Source of the DNA: Chitinibacter sp. GC72
GTDB lineage: Bacteria > Pseudomonadota > Gammaproteobacteria > Burkholderiales > Chitinibacteraceae
Length of the DNA stretch: 64,000 nucleotides
NCBI RefSeq assembly: GCF_009760905.1
Contig: NZ_VIRW01000001.1
Location: forward strand, 62,001-126,000
Direction: 5' to 3'
Shown here: positions 9,597 through 17,743 of the stretch, piece after piece
Position numbering within the stretch: the first letter of the stretch is position 1
Layout: every line of letters begins with the position of its first letter
The notes under the pieces: model-generated
What the model was told of the DNA's origin: nothing
The model's input: only the letters and a program-made list of their open reading frames with translations
Databases searched by the model: none
Made by a program: the position numbers and the translations under genes

Positions 9597-10688
9597 ATGA
9601 CCGAACACCACCTGCAACGCCCGCCTGCTGAAATCAGCCATGCCGAGGAATTGGCCCGTTTGCGCGAGCATGATCGTGATCCGCGCCCGCCGGGCTGGCT
9701 GCTCAGCCTGAATGCCGTGCGGCGTTTTATTCTGGGCGACGATGCGCTTGGCATTAGCCGCAAAATGGTCGCCCCTGTGGCGGCGATTGAGCGCATGCTG
9801 GTCACGCTGGCCACCGGGCGTGGGCTGATGCTGGTGGGCGAGCCGGGTACGGCCAAATCCATGCTGTCGGAATTGCTGGCCGCAGCCATTAGCGGTGATT
9901 CGGGGCTAACGATCCAGGGTGGCGCGTCGATTACCGAAGATCAGATCAAGTATTCATGGAATTACGCGCTGCTGATCAATGAAGGCCCCAGCCCGCGTGC
10001 GCTGGTGCCCGCGCCGCTGTATCGGGGTATGCAGCAGGGCAAGCTGGTGCGCTTTGAAGAAATGACGCGTGCCCCGCTGGAGGTGCAAGATTGCCTGCTG
10101 GGCATGCTGTCCGACCGGGTGATGACGGTGCCCGAGCTCAGCGGCGAGCACGCCATGCTGTTTGCCCGTGCGGGGTTTAATATCATCGCCACCGCTAATA
10201 CGCGCGACCGGGGCGTAAATGAAATGAGCGCGGCGCTCAAGCGCCGTTTTGATTTTGAAACGGTGTTTCCGATTATGGACTTTCAGCAGGAGCTCGAACT
10301 GGTGGCCAGCAAATCGGCCACGCTGCTGGCGCAAAGCGGCATCAGCGAGCGCGTGCCCGAGCCGGTACTGGAATTGCTGGTGACCACGTTCCGTGATTTG
10401 CGCGCCAGCCTGCAGCAAGGCACGGGTGGCGGCGAGATGGACAAACTCAATGCCGTCATGTCGACCGCCGAGGCGGTGAATGTCGCGCATGCCGTGGGCG
10501 TTCGCGCGTGGTTTCTGGCGCAGCGCAGCGGTACGCCGGCCGATCTGGTCGAGTGCATCGGCGGCACGGTGGTGAAGGATAACGAGGACGACCGCAATAA
10601 ACTGCAGCGCTATTTCGAGCAAAAAGTGGCGCGGCGCGAGGGCGAACACTGGAAGGCGTATTACGAAGCGCGCCACCGCCTGCCATGA
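9597..10688 (+). CDS. MoxR-family AAA+ ATPase (YehL-like)
   Basis: A 363-residue MoxR-type AAA+ ATPase. Walker A is GEPGTAKSML, sensor 1 is IIATANTRDRG, and an arginine-finger-like region is ALKRRFDFE. The Walker B region reads VRFEEMTRA, so the usual Asp-Glu is Glu-Glu. MoxR ATPases normally work with a VWA-domain partner to remodel or activate target proteins; a VWA gene lies three genes downstream. The ATG at 9597 is chosen over an upstream in-frame TTG because AAGG is correctly spaced before it. The stop overlaps the next start by ATGA, implying translational coupling. E. coli YehL is of very similar size. Confidence 0.9.
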   Translation: MTEHHLQRPPAEISHAEELARLREHDRDPRPPGWLLSLNAVRRFILGDDALGISRKMVAPVAAIERMLVTLATGRGLMLVGEPGTAKSMLSELLAAAISGDSGLTIQGGASITEDQIKYSWNYALLINEGPSPRALVPAPLYRGMQQGKLVRFEEMTRAPLEVQDCLLGMLSDRVMTVPELSGEHAMLFARAGFNIIATANTRDRGVNEMSAALKRRFDFETVFPIMDFQQELELVASKSATLLAQSGISERVPEPVLELLVTTFRDLRASLQQGTGGGEMDKLNAVMSTAEAVNVAHAVGVRAWFLAQRSGTPADLVECIGGTVVKDNEDDRNKLQRYFEQKVARREGEHWKAYYEARHRLP

Positions 10689-13234
10689 GCGACTCCCCGC
10701 ACACGTTCGACGCCGTTCATCAATCCAGTCACCAAAGCAGTCACCAAGCTGAATATGCAGCCAGCAGCACACTGGATAGTCGCCGCGTGGAGATCATCGG
10801 CGTGCGCCATCACAGCCCGGCCTGCGCGCGGCTGGTGGCGCAGCGCATTCGCGATAGCCGCCCGGACTGGGTGCTGATCGAAGGCCCGACCGATTTCAAC
10901 CCACGGCTGGACGAGCTATTTCTGCCGCATACCTTGCCGCTGGCGATTTACAGTTTTTGCTCGGCAGGCGAGCGGCTGCACCGCGCCTCATGGTCGCCCT
11001 TTGCCGATTACTCGCCCGAATGGCAGGCGCTGCAGGTCGGGCGCGAATGCGGCGCACAGCTGGCTTTTATTGACTTGCCCGCCTGGCACGATGCCTTTGC
11101 CGACATCAGCAACCGCTATGCCGATGTAACCGACAGCGAACAGGAGCGTTTAGCCAGCGCCTACGAGGCCGAGCTGGGGCGGCAGCTGGGCATCGAAGGT
11201 CGCGATGCGCTGTGGGAGCATCTGTTCGAGTCAGCAACGCTTGGATCGGAAACATCTGAATCGGAAACACTTGAACCGGATGCGGCGTCGGCCACGGCTT
11301 CACGCCGTGATCTAGCCGAGCTATCGGCGCGACTCAGGCAGTATTTCATCAATTTGCGCGGCACTGATCCGGGCTCGGCCAGCAATCAGGCACGGGAACA
11401 GATGATGGCACGCTGGATCGCCTGGGCAGCGCAGCAAGGGCAGCAGCAAAACCGGGTGCTGGTGGTGTGCGGCGGCTATCACGCGCCAATGCTGGCGCAA
11501 CTCTGGCCCAGCATTGAGCCCGACCTCAGGCAAGATAGCGCAGCCCCGGCCACGCCAAATCTGAATGAGAGCATAGCGGGGGTATCAGATGGCAGCATAG
11601 ATAGTACGGTAGCTACAGGATCATACCTGCTACCGTATACCGGCAAACGGCTGGATGCTTTTCATGGCTACGCCTCCGGCATGCCCTCGCCCGCCTTTCA
11701 GCAAGCGGTGTGGGAGGGCGGCCTGCAGCAGGCTGGAGCGCAATTATTGCAAGGCATAATGCAGCGGCTGCGCCAGAAGAAGCTGCCCGCCTCCACCGCC
11801 GATATGCTCGCCATTCATGTGCGCACGCAGGCCTTAGCACGGCTGCGCGGCCATGTGCAGCCGCTGCGCAATGACTGGCTGGATGCGCTGGCCGGCTCGC
11901 TGGTGCGCGACGCGCTCGATGCACCGCTGCCGTGGACCTATCGCGGCCCGCTGCGGCGCGGCACCGACCCGGTGCTGGTTGAAATCATGGACGTACTGGC
12001 TGGCGATCAGGTCGGGCAACTCGCCCCCGGCACGCCACTGCCCGCGCTGCAGCACGCCGTGAGCCGCGAATTGCTCGCGCTCGATTTGCAGCCGCCGCTC
12101 AGCGCAAGCCGCACTATCACTTTGGCCTTGCTCGACACAGCCGACCGTGCCAAAAGCCGCGTGCTGCATCGGCTGGCCATTTTGCAGATTCCCGGCTTTA
12201 CGCGGCTGAGCGGCCCAAACTGGGCGATGTCGGGCGAGCGCAGCGAACAATGGCAGCTTAGCTGCCCGCTAGAGCAGCAGGCCGCCTTGATCGAGGCCGC
12301 CATTTATGGCGCTACGCTGGCCGATGCGGCCATCGCCCGACTGGCCGAACAGCTGGCGCATAGCCACGGTGCCAGCGCGTTGGCGCAACTCTTAAATCGC
12401 GCCGCTCAGGCCGGTCTGCCCGCGTTCAGCCCTGGCCTGCTTAGCCGCCTGCACGAGGCCATCAGCAGCGAAAGCCGTTTTGAGGTGCTGGGCCAGCCGC
12501 TGGCAATCACGCACGGCCTGTACCGCCACGGCCACGAGCTGGGCATGGCCGACGCGCCCGCCTTGCTCGAATTACTTCAGCTCACGCTCGATCGCCTGCT
12601 GTGGCTGGCCGAAGTCCACGGCAGTGTCAGCGCTCAAGACAGCAATGCGCATCTGGCGGCCTGGCAAGCGCTGCGCCTGCTCTTGCGCGATGCCCAAGCT
12701 AGCGCGGGCCTGCCGCTGGGCGAGCTGCCGGTCGCACGAGCTCTGGCCGTCTGCCAGCGCAAAGCCCGCCACCCGCAAGCCGCGCCACTGAGCCGGGGCG
12801 CTGCACTGGGCTGCCTGCTCAGCGTGGCGCACGACGATCAGCAGCAAGCCGACGAAATCCATAGTGCCATCACCCTGCTCTCTGCCCTGCCCGCCGCCGC
12901 GCTGGGCGATGCACTGCAGGGACTGCTGGCGCTAGCAAGGCACGAGCTGATCCACGTTCCAGCCTTTATCGCCACACTGAGGCAGCTGGTCAGCGCGCTG
13001 GACGAAGCCGACTTCATCCAGGCCCTCCCCGCCCTGCGCGCCGCCTTTGCCTGGCTACCCAGCTTCGAGCGCGGCGAGCTGGCGCAGCAAATTCTGCACC
13101 TGCTCGGCAGCACAGCCAGCCCCCGTACCCTCACCGCCCCACTCAGCAAGGTGGACGCCGAAACACTGGCACGCCACAGCTGGCGCGAGAAGCAGGCAGT
13201 GGCGATACTCGAGCATTGGGGGCTTGCAAATTAA
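10685..13234 (+). CDS. DUF5682 family protein (YehM-like)
   Basis: An 849-residue protein starting inside the ATPase stop codon. The N-terminal region has the DUF5682 signature GVRHHSPACARLVAQRI followed by VLIEGPTDFNPRLDEL, and a later VVCGGYHAPML. The paired histidines and the second His motif recall the TraB/ChaN/EreA-like group, but that relation is inference. Low-complexity linkers are made from short direct repeats: HQSS units at residues 12-23 and SET units near residue 190. A copy of the 50-bp palindrome (11578-11627) is read in frame within another linker. The C-terminal half is alpha-helical. It is the expected partner of MoxR/VWA clusters of this type; its biochemical role is unknown. 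Confidence 0.85.
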   Translation: MSDSPHTFDAVHQSSHQSSHQAEYAASSTLDSRRVEIIGVRHHSPACARLVAQRIRDSRPDWVLIEGPTDFNPRLDELFLPHTLPLAIYSFCSAGERLHRASWSPFADYSPEWQALQVGRECGAQLAFIDLPAWHDAFADISNRYADVTDSEQERLASAYEAELGRQLGIEGRDALWEHLFESATLGSETSESETLEPDAASATASRRDLAELSARLRQYFINLRGTDPGSASNQAREQMMARWIAWAAQQGQQQNRVLVVCGGYHAPMLAQLWPSIEPDLRQDSAAPATPNLNESIAGVSDGSIDSTVATGSYLLPYTGKRLDAFHGYASGMPSPAFQQAVWEGGLQQAGAQLLQGIMQRLRQKKLPASTADMLAIHVRTQALARLRGHVQPLRNDWLDALAGSLVRDALDAPLPWTYRGPLRRGTDPVLVEIMDVLAGDQVGQLAPGTPLPALQHAVSRELLALDLQPPLSASRTITLALLDTADRAKSRVLHRLAILQIPGFTRLSGPNWAMSGERSEQWQLSCPLEQQAALIEAAIYGATLADAAIARLAEQLAHSHGASALAQLLNRAAQAGLPAFSPGLLSRLHEAISSESRFEVLGQPLAITHGLYRHGHELGMADAPALLELLQLTLDRLLWLAEVHGSVSAQDSNAHLAAWQALRLLLRDAQASAGLPLGELPVARALAVCQRKARHPQAAPLSRGAALGCLLSVAHDDQQQADEIHSAITLLSALPAAALGDALQGLLALARHELIHVPAFIATLRQLVSALDEADFIQALPALRAAFAWLPSFERGELAQQILHLLGSTASPRTLTAPLSKVDAETLARHSWREKQAVAILEHWGLAN
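10718..10753 (+). repeat. 12-bp tandem repeat, three units, in DUF5682 gene
   Basis: Three successive 12-base units beginning CATCAATCCAGT, CACCAAAGCAGT and CACCAAGCTGAA encode HQSS-HQSS-HQAE near the N-terminus, upstream of the conserved domain. Confidence 0.7.
11578..11627. repeat. 50-bp palindromic repeat, copy E (inside DUF5682 gene)
   Basis: Left end GGGGGTATCAGATGGCAGC and right end GCTACAGGATCATACC match the family ends and spacing. It is read in frame as a Gly/Ser-rich stretch between conserved segments. Confidence 0.6.
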
Positions 13235-13237
13235 GTA

Positions 13238-13287
13238 GGGGTATATTCATGCAAGTCAATTATTACAATAGTTTTAACCGCATACCC
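13238..13287. repeat. 50-bp palindromic repeat, copy F
   Basis: Starts GGGGTATATTCATGC and ends CGCATACCC, three bases after the stop of the DUF5682 gene. The internal palindrome is weak; assignment rests on the ends, length and position. Confidence 0.6.
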
Positions 13288-13318
13288 AAGGGCACACCAA
13301 TAGCACCAACAACCAAGC

Positions 13319-14359
13319 ATGACAGAAATGACTGATATGTTCATCAATGAAGAATTCGCCAAAAAACTCCTTTCTGGTTTCTCGATCAGTGATTGTGCGA
13401 TTGATCGCGAAAAAGGATACGGCTTTGTCCTGACTCAAGAACAAAATGATCGCCAGACATTACCAGCTATCCGGGTCATGATTGCCGCAGCTGAAAACCC
13501 AATGGAACGACGCTTCAACGTCGTGACCATGTTTAATATGAGTTTTCCTACGCTGGCCAGAGGGATTGAGCCAAAAGAATACGTTGTTGCAGACTTGGCG
13601 ACATTAACGTACAGCAGTGATCGCTCGGGCCGACGCGAAGAAAAACCCATCGACAAGCTGCTCGATTTGCATAACCCGGACGACACACTGTGCACGATCA
13701 GCCGAGTAGTGCGTGCAGCCGGTAAGGTCTACGCCATCGGCGGCTATCGTTGCATCCTGCGCCGCGAAGGCGTCGAGCAATGGGTCAATCTGCGTGACGA
13801 GGGAAAAGGTGCTCCATTACCCGAGCAGTTGCCAGCGAAAGATGAAACCAGCTGGGCCCTCTCGCTGGGCTTTAACGATCTGGCGGCCTTTGCCGCCGAC
13901 GACATGTACGCGGTGGGCGGCTACGGCGATGTATGGCGCTTTGACGGCAAGCGCTGGCTGCAGTGTGCTTTCCCGAGCAACGCGCATCTGGAAACCGTGT
14001 GCTGCGGTGACGATAGCCGCGTCTACATCAGCGACCAGAAAGGCAAGGTGTGGGCAGGGCGCGAAAACCGCTGGGAGCTGCTGGCCGACAGCGACCTGCC
14101 CTGGGGCAGCCAGCCCATCGACGCGGTATGGTTTGCCGACCGACTGATCCTGGGCGGCTGGGGTGGGCTGTTTGCGCTCGATGGCAAGGAACTCGTCCCG
14201 CTGCAGGAACTCGAGCCGCGCTCGCCCAACGCGATGGTCTCGGGCCGGCTTGACGTCAGCCCCTGCGGGCAATTCCTGCTCACCGCCGGCCCCTACGGCG
14301 CCTGCCTGTACGACGGCCAGCGCTGGACGCGGCTGTTCAGCATGTTCGATTTCGATTAA
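13319..14359 (+). CDS. Unrecognised protein with beta-propeller-like repeats, inserted in the MoxR/VWA cluster
   Basis: A 346-residue protein I do not recognise. The C-terminal ~220 residues contain repeated strand-rich segments of the type AAGKVYAIGGYRCILRR, DDMYAVGGYGDVWRFDG, DSRVYISDQKGKVWAG and ADRLILGGWGGLFALDG, spaced about 40 residues apart, like blades of a beta-propeller. No signal peptide or membrane segment is seen. E. coli has no obvious equivalent at this point of its yeh cluster as I recall it. The gene is flanked by repeat copies F and N and by non-coding gaps of 84 and 130 bases, unlike the ATGA-coupled neighbours, so it may be a later insertion. ATGs at 13319, 13328 and 13337 are all possible starts. 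Confidence 0.75.
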   Translation: MTEMTDMFINEEFAKKLLSGFSISDCAIDREKGYGFVLTQEQNDRQTLPAIRVMIAAAENPMERRFNVVTMFNMSFPTLARGIEPKEYVVADLATLTYSSDRSGRREEKPIDKLLDLHNPDDTLCTISRVVRAAGKVYAIGGYRCILRREGVEQWVNLRDEGKGAPLPEQLPAKDETSWALSLGFNDLAAFAADDMYAVGGYGDVWRFDGKRWLQCAFPSNAHLETVCCGDDSRVYISDQKGKVWAGRENRWELLADSDLPWGSQPIDAVWFADRLILGGWGGLFALDGKELVPLQELEPRSPNAMVSGRLDVSPCGQFLLTAGPYGACLYDGQRWTRLFSMFDFD

Positions 14360-14474
14360 ATAGAGCACCACAGACGACATGACATCTAGAGCCTCTAGGG
14401 GTAAAGCGGTGAAAGGCAGCAAAATAGCGCTGCTCAGTGATCTGGCTTTATCTGAACTTGGCCGATTATAGAAA

Positions 14475-14522
14475 GGTATAGTCCGCAATATGAATATAAA
14501 TAAAGCCTTCATCGATATACCC
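14475..14522. repeat. 50-bp palindromic repeat, copy N (spans the VWA gene start)
   Basis: GGTATAGTCCGC...AAGCCTTCATCGATATACCC aligns closely with copy I (GGTATAGCCCTGC...TAGCCTTCAACCATATACC). The start codon of the VWA gene (14490) lies inside it, so the first ~11 codons derive from the repeat. Confidence 0.65.
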
Positions 14523-15629
14523 ACTGATACTCAGCGCTGGCGCTTGCTTTTGGGCGAGGCGGCGCAGCCGAGTCTGGGCGCGCTGACTGGCGATGCGCTG
14601 GCGGCGGATGCGGCGCTAGAATGGCTGTACGGGCGCGACCCGGAGCTGGCGCAGCGTGGCGAGCGGCGCGGTGGGCAGGAGGCCAGCCAGCTCACCACCC
14701 CGGACTGGGTCAATGCCATCCACCAGCTGTTTCCGCAAGAAGTGATCGAGCGGCTGGAGCGCGATGCGGTGGAGCGTTTCGGCATCGATGAGGTGGTGAC
14801 CAATCTGGAAGTGCTCGAACGGATCGAGCCGTCGGAGAGCCTGTTGCGCGCGGTGCTGCACACCAAGCATCTGATGAATCCGCAGGTGCTCGCAGCGGCA
14901 CGCAAGCTGGTGGCCGAAGTGGTGCGACGCATTATGGACAAGCTGGCGCGTGAAGTGCGGCAGAGCTTTTCCGGCACGCGCGATCGGCGTCGGCCTTCGC
15001 ATATCCGCGTGGCGAGCAATTTCGATTTCAAGCGCACGGTGCGCGCCAATTTGCACCGCTGGCACCCCGAGCGGCAAAAGCTGTATATCGAAACACCGCT
15101 GTTTATCAGCCGCAGCAAGCGGCATACCGAGCGCTGGGATATTGTACTGCTGGTCGATCAAAGTGGCTCGATGGTTGACTCGGTGATCCATGCCGCTGTG
15201 ATGGCAGCCTGCCTGTGGCAGCTGCCGGGTATGACGACCCATCTGGTGGCGTTTGACACCGCCGTGGTGGATCTCACGCGCGATGTGAGCGATCCGGTTG
15301 AGCTGCTGATGAAAGTGCAGCTGGGTGGCGGCACCGATATTGCCAAGGCGGTGGGCTATGCCCAGGGGCTGATTCACAATCCGCGCCGCAGCATGGTGGT
15401 GCTGATCAGCGATTTTTACGAGGGCGGCAGCGAATACGAGCTGATTCGCCGCACCCGCCAGCTGTGCGCTGCAGGCGTTAAAGTACTGGGGCTGGCTGCG
15501 CTGGATTCGGCCGCCAAACCCAATTACGACCGCGAGCTGGCGCAAAAACTGGTCAACGCCGGTGCCCAGATTGGCGCAATGACGCCGGGCGAGCTGGCCG
15601 CGTGGCTGGCCGGACAGGTACAACAATGA
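14490..15629 (+). CDS. VWA domain protein (YehP-like)
   Basis: A 379-residue protein, almost exactly the size of E. coli YehP. The C-terminal half is a von Willebrand factor A domain with the MIDAS signature LLVDQSGSMVDS (DxSxS), a threonine in GGGTDIAKA and the later VVLISDFYEGG aspartate. The N-terminal half is helical and basic. VWA proteins paired with MoxR ATPases act as substrate adaptors using a metal-dependent adhesion site. GAAAGG is placed well before the ATG. The stop codon overlaps the start of the SWIM gene (ATGA), so the two products are probably made in fixed ratio. Confidence 0.9.
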   Translation: MNINKAFIDIPTDTQRWRLLLGEAAQPSLGALTGDALAADAALEWLYGRDPELAQRGERRGGQEASQLTTPDWVNAIHQLFPQEVIERLERDAVERFGIDEVVTNLEVLERIEPSESLLRAVLHTKHLMNPQVLAAARKLVAEVVRRIMDKLAREVRQSFSGTRDRRRPSHIRVASNFDFKRTVRANLHRWHPERQKLYIETPLFISRSKRHTERWDIVLLVDQSGSMVDSVIHAAVMAACLWQLPGMTTHLVAFDTAVVDLTRDVSDPVELLMKVQLGGGTDIAKAVGYAQGLIHNPRRSMVVLISDFYEGGSEYELIRRTRQLCAAGVKVLGLAALDSAAKPNYDRELAQKLVNAGAQIGAMTPGELAAWLAGQVQQ

Positions 15630-17743
15630 ACACACTACTGACACTGCGCCCTGATTTGCTCTCGCTCAGCGACGAAGCACTGATTGCGCTCAGCAACGCA
15701 GGTTTTGTAAAAAAAGCGCATAAAGAGCTGCAGGAGGGCAAAGCGCCAGCGCTCACTGCAGGCGACGATGGCGCGCTGATTGCCCACTATGCCGACGGCC
15801 ATGTCACTACACTGGCGGCCGGCGGCGGGCTGCGTGATGCCCGCTGCAGCTGCCCGGCCAGCGGACTGTGTCGCCATCGCGTAACGCTGGTGCTGGCCTA
15901 CCGGCAGCTGGCCAGCAGCTCGAGTGGCGAGCCTGCCACGCACTCCGCAACCGCAGTAGCAAGCCCGGCAACTGACTCAGCGGCCAATGCATCTGCAAAC
16001 GCATCTGCGGACACATCGACAAACACATCAGTAGACGCATCAATCAGCGAGGAGCGCGCCTGGAGTCCGGCGCTGTTTGCTGCCGAGCTGGCCAAGCTGC
16101 CTGCCGCCATTTTGCAACGCACCCAAAAGCTGGCCGACGCCGGTACGGTGCTGCGCCTGAGCAGCTGGCAAGCCGGTCATCCACACCCGTCGGCGCAATT
16201 GCCGATGTGCTCAGTGCGCTTTTTCTCGCGGCACAGCCTGAATCACGCCCGCTGTGATTGCATCCAGAGCCAGATGTGCGAACACATTGCGCTGGCGGTA
16301 ATGGCCTTTGCGCAAGCACCTACCGAGGGCTGGACACAGCTTAATCTGGCCGTACAGGGCGCGGTAGAACAAGCGCCGCTGATGCAATCGCCAGCGGCGC
16401 TGCAGCTGGGTGAATCGCTGCAGCAGCTGGCGCTACAGCTCTGGCAGGATGGCAGCAGCCAACCTTTGAGTAATCTGGCCGCCAGTTTTACCCGCGCCCG
16501 GCAGCAGGCAGAACAGCTGGGCTGGCGCTGGCTGATTGATGGTCTGGCCCAACTGCAGCAAGCCTTGCACGATCAACTGGCGCGCTCAAGCCGGGCCAGC
16601 GCCACGCGCGAGCTGCGCCTGCTGTGCGAGCTGATCGCCCGCTGGCAAGCAGCCAGCTATCTGGACGGACAAGCTGCCAACGACCAGAATGGGCAAGGAC
16701 ATTCCCTCCGCCCGCCCGCCGATCTGCTCGGCGTCGGTATCAAGGGCGAAGTGGCACTGGAGCATCTGCGCCTAGTTGGGCTGGGGGCCCAATGGAGCGA
16801 CGACGAACAGCAGGAACAAGCTCAGCTGATTTTCACCGACCCGGATACACAGGCGGTACTGGTGATCGAAAAACAATGGGAAAAAACACCCGACAGCGCC
16901 ACACCGCTGTGGCAGCGGCGCTATCTGGGGCACTCGCTGGCCCGGCTGGCACAAAGCCAGATTGTGACCCGCTCGGCCAAACGCTTTGCCAACGGAGCGC
17001 TGACCATTGGCGGCACGGCCAAACAGAGCAATGTGCTGCCGCTCACCCCGGCGGCATGGCTGCAGCTGGCCGCACCGCTCAGGCAGCCCGATGCGGCCAG
17101 CCTGCTCGCCCACCTGCAAGCGGCCGATCCGGAATTTGTCCGCCCGCGCCAGCTGCTGGAACACCTGCATCTGCTCCCGATCAAGGCCGTGCCCGACTGG
17201 GGCTGGGATGGTGCTCGCCAGGTATTGCAGGCCCAGTTGCAATGCGGCGACGGCGATCAGCCACGGGTCTGGCTGCAATTGGCGCATCAGCGCAGCGCCC
17301 CGCACGCGGTGGACACACTGGCCACGCTGCTAAGCCAGGAAATGCCCACCATGCTGTGCGGGCATTTCAGCCTGCGCGATGGCGAGCTGCAAGTTACACC
17401 GCTCAGTCTGGCCGTGGACAACCGGGTGATTGCACTGCATGGCGAGCCAACGCCTGCCATCGCCCTGCCCGACTGGCAGGCACACAGTGCATCGCCACTG
17501 ACGCAGCAACTGGACGAGCTGGAGCAATTGCTCGGCCGCTTGCTGCGGCAGGGCTTACGCCATCAAGGACAGAGCGCTCGCCAGCAAGCCCGGCGGGTAC
17601 AGGCCCAGCTGCTTGAGCTGGGCATGCCCACACTGGCCGAGCGGCTGGATGAAGTGCTGCAGCAGCTATCGGGCGCACACACCGGCTCATTGGTCAGCTC
17701 GCTGGCACAGTTGTATTGGCTAGGCCAGCTATGCGCGCGGTAG
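15626..17743 (+). CDS. SWIM zinc-finger protein with two SWIM motifs (YehQ-like)
   Basis: A 705-residue protein. Two SWIM zinc-binding motifs (CxC...CxH) are seen: CSCPASGLCRH at about residue 75 and CDCIQSQMCEH at about residue 210. They are separated by a Ser/Ala/Thr-rich linker containing a 12-bp tandem repeat. SWIM domains bind zinc and are found in DNA- and protein-binding proteins. The rest is helical and not recognised. Start 15626 is chosen because it overlaps the VWA stop by ATGA; an upstream in-frame start at 15602 is less likely. It closes the cluster; 395 bases without a convincing gene follow. Confidence 0.88.
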   Translation: MNTLLTLRPDLLSLSDEALIALSNAGFVKKAHKELQEGKAPALTAGDDGALIAHYADGHVTTLAAGGGLRDARCSCPASGLCRHRVTLVLAYRQLASSSSGEPATHSATAVASPATDSAANASANASADTSTNTSVDASISEERAWSPALFAAELAKLPAAILQRTQKLADAGTVLRLSSWQAGHPHPSAQLPMCSVRFFSRHSLNHARCDCIQSQMCEHIALAVMAFAQAPTEGWTQLNLAVQGAVEQAPLMQSPAALQLGESLQQLALQLWQDGSSQPLSNLAASFTRARQQAEQLGWRWLIDGLAQLQQALHDQLARSSRASATRELRLLCELIARWQAASYLDGQAANDQNGQGHSLRPPADLLGVGIKGEVALEHLRLVGLGAQWSDDEQQEQAQLIFTDPDTQAVLVIEKQWEKTPDSATPLWQRRYLGHSLARLAQSQIVTRSAKRFANGALTIGGTAKQSNVLPLTPAAWLQLAAPLRQPDAASLLAHLQAADPEFVRPRQLLEHLHLLPIKAVPDWGWDGARQVLQAQLQCGDGDQPRVWLQLAHQRSAPHAVDTLATLLSQEMPTMLCGHFSLRDGELQVTPLSLAVDNRVIALHGEPTPAIALPDWQAHSASPLTQQLDELEQLLGRLLRQGLRHQGQSARQQARRVQAQLLELGMPTLAERLDEVLQQLSGAHTGSLVSSLAQLYWLGQLCAR
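15986..16045 (+). repeat. 12-bp tandem repeat, five units, in SWIM protein gene
   Basis: Five 12-base units starting AATGCATCTGCA, AACGCATCTGCG, GACACATCGACA, AACACATCAGTA, GACGCATCAATC encode NASA-NASA-DTST-NTSV-DASI. Being a multiple of three, copy changes would lengthen or shorten the linker between the two SWIM fingers without breaking the frame. Confidence 0.8.

Noticed and set aside
9954-10772. 272-codon minus-strand ORF opposite the MoxR gene
   Set aside because: Antisense shadow of a clear AAA+ ATPase.
14453-14471. GCCGATTA upstream of the VWA gene as a sigma-28 promoter
   Set aside because: The -10-like sequence has no TAAA-type -35 at 11 bases.
14616-15644. 342-codon minus-strand ORF opposite the VWA gene
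   Set aside because: Antisense shadow; the plus strand has VWA motifs and coupled overlap with the next gene.
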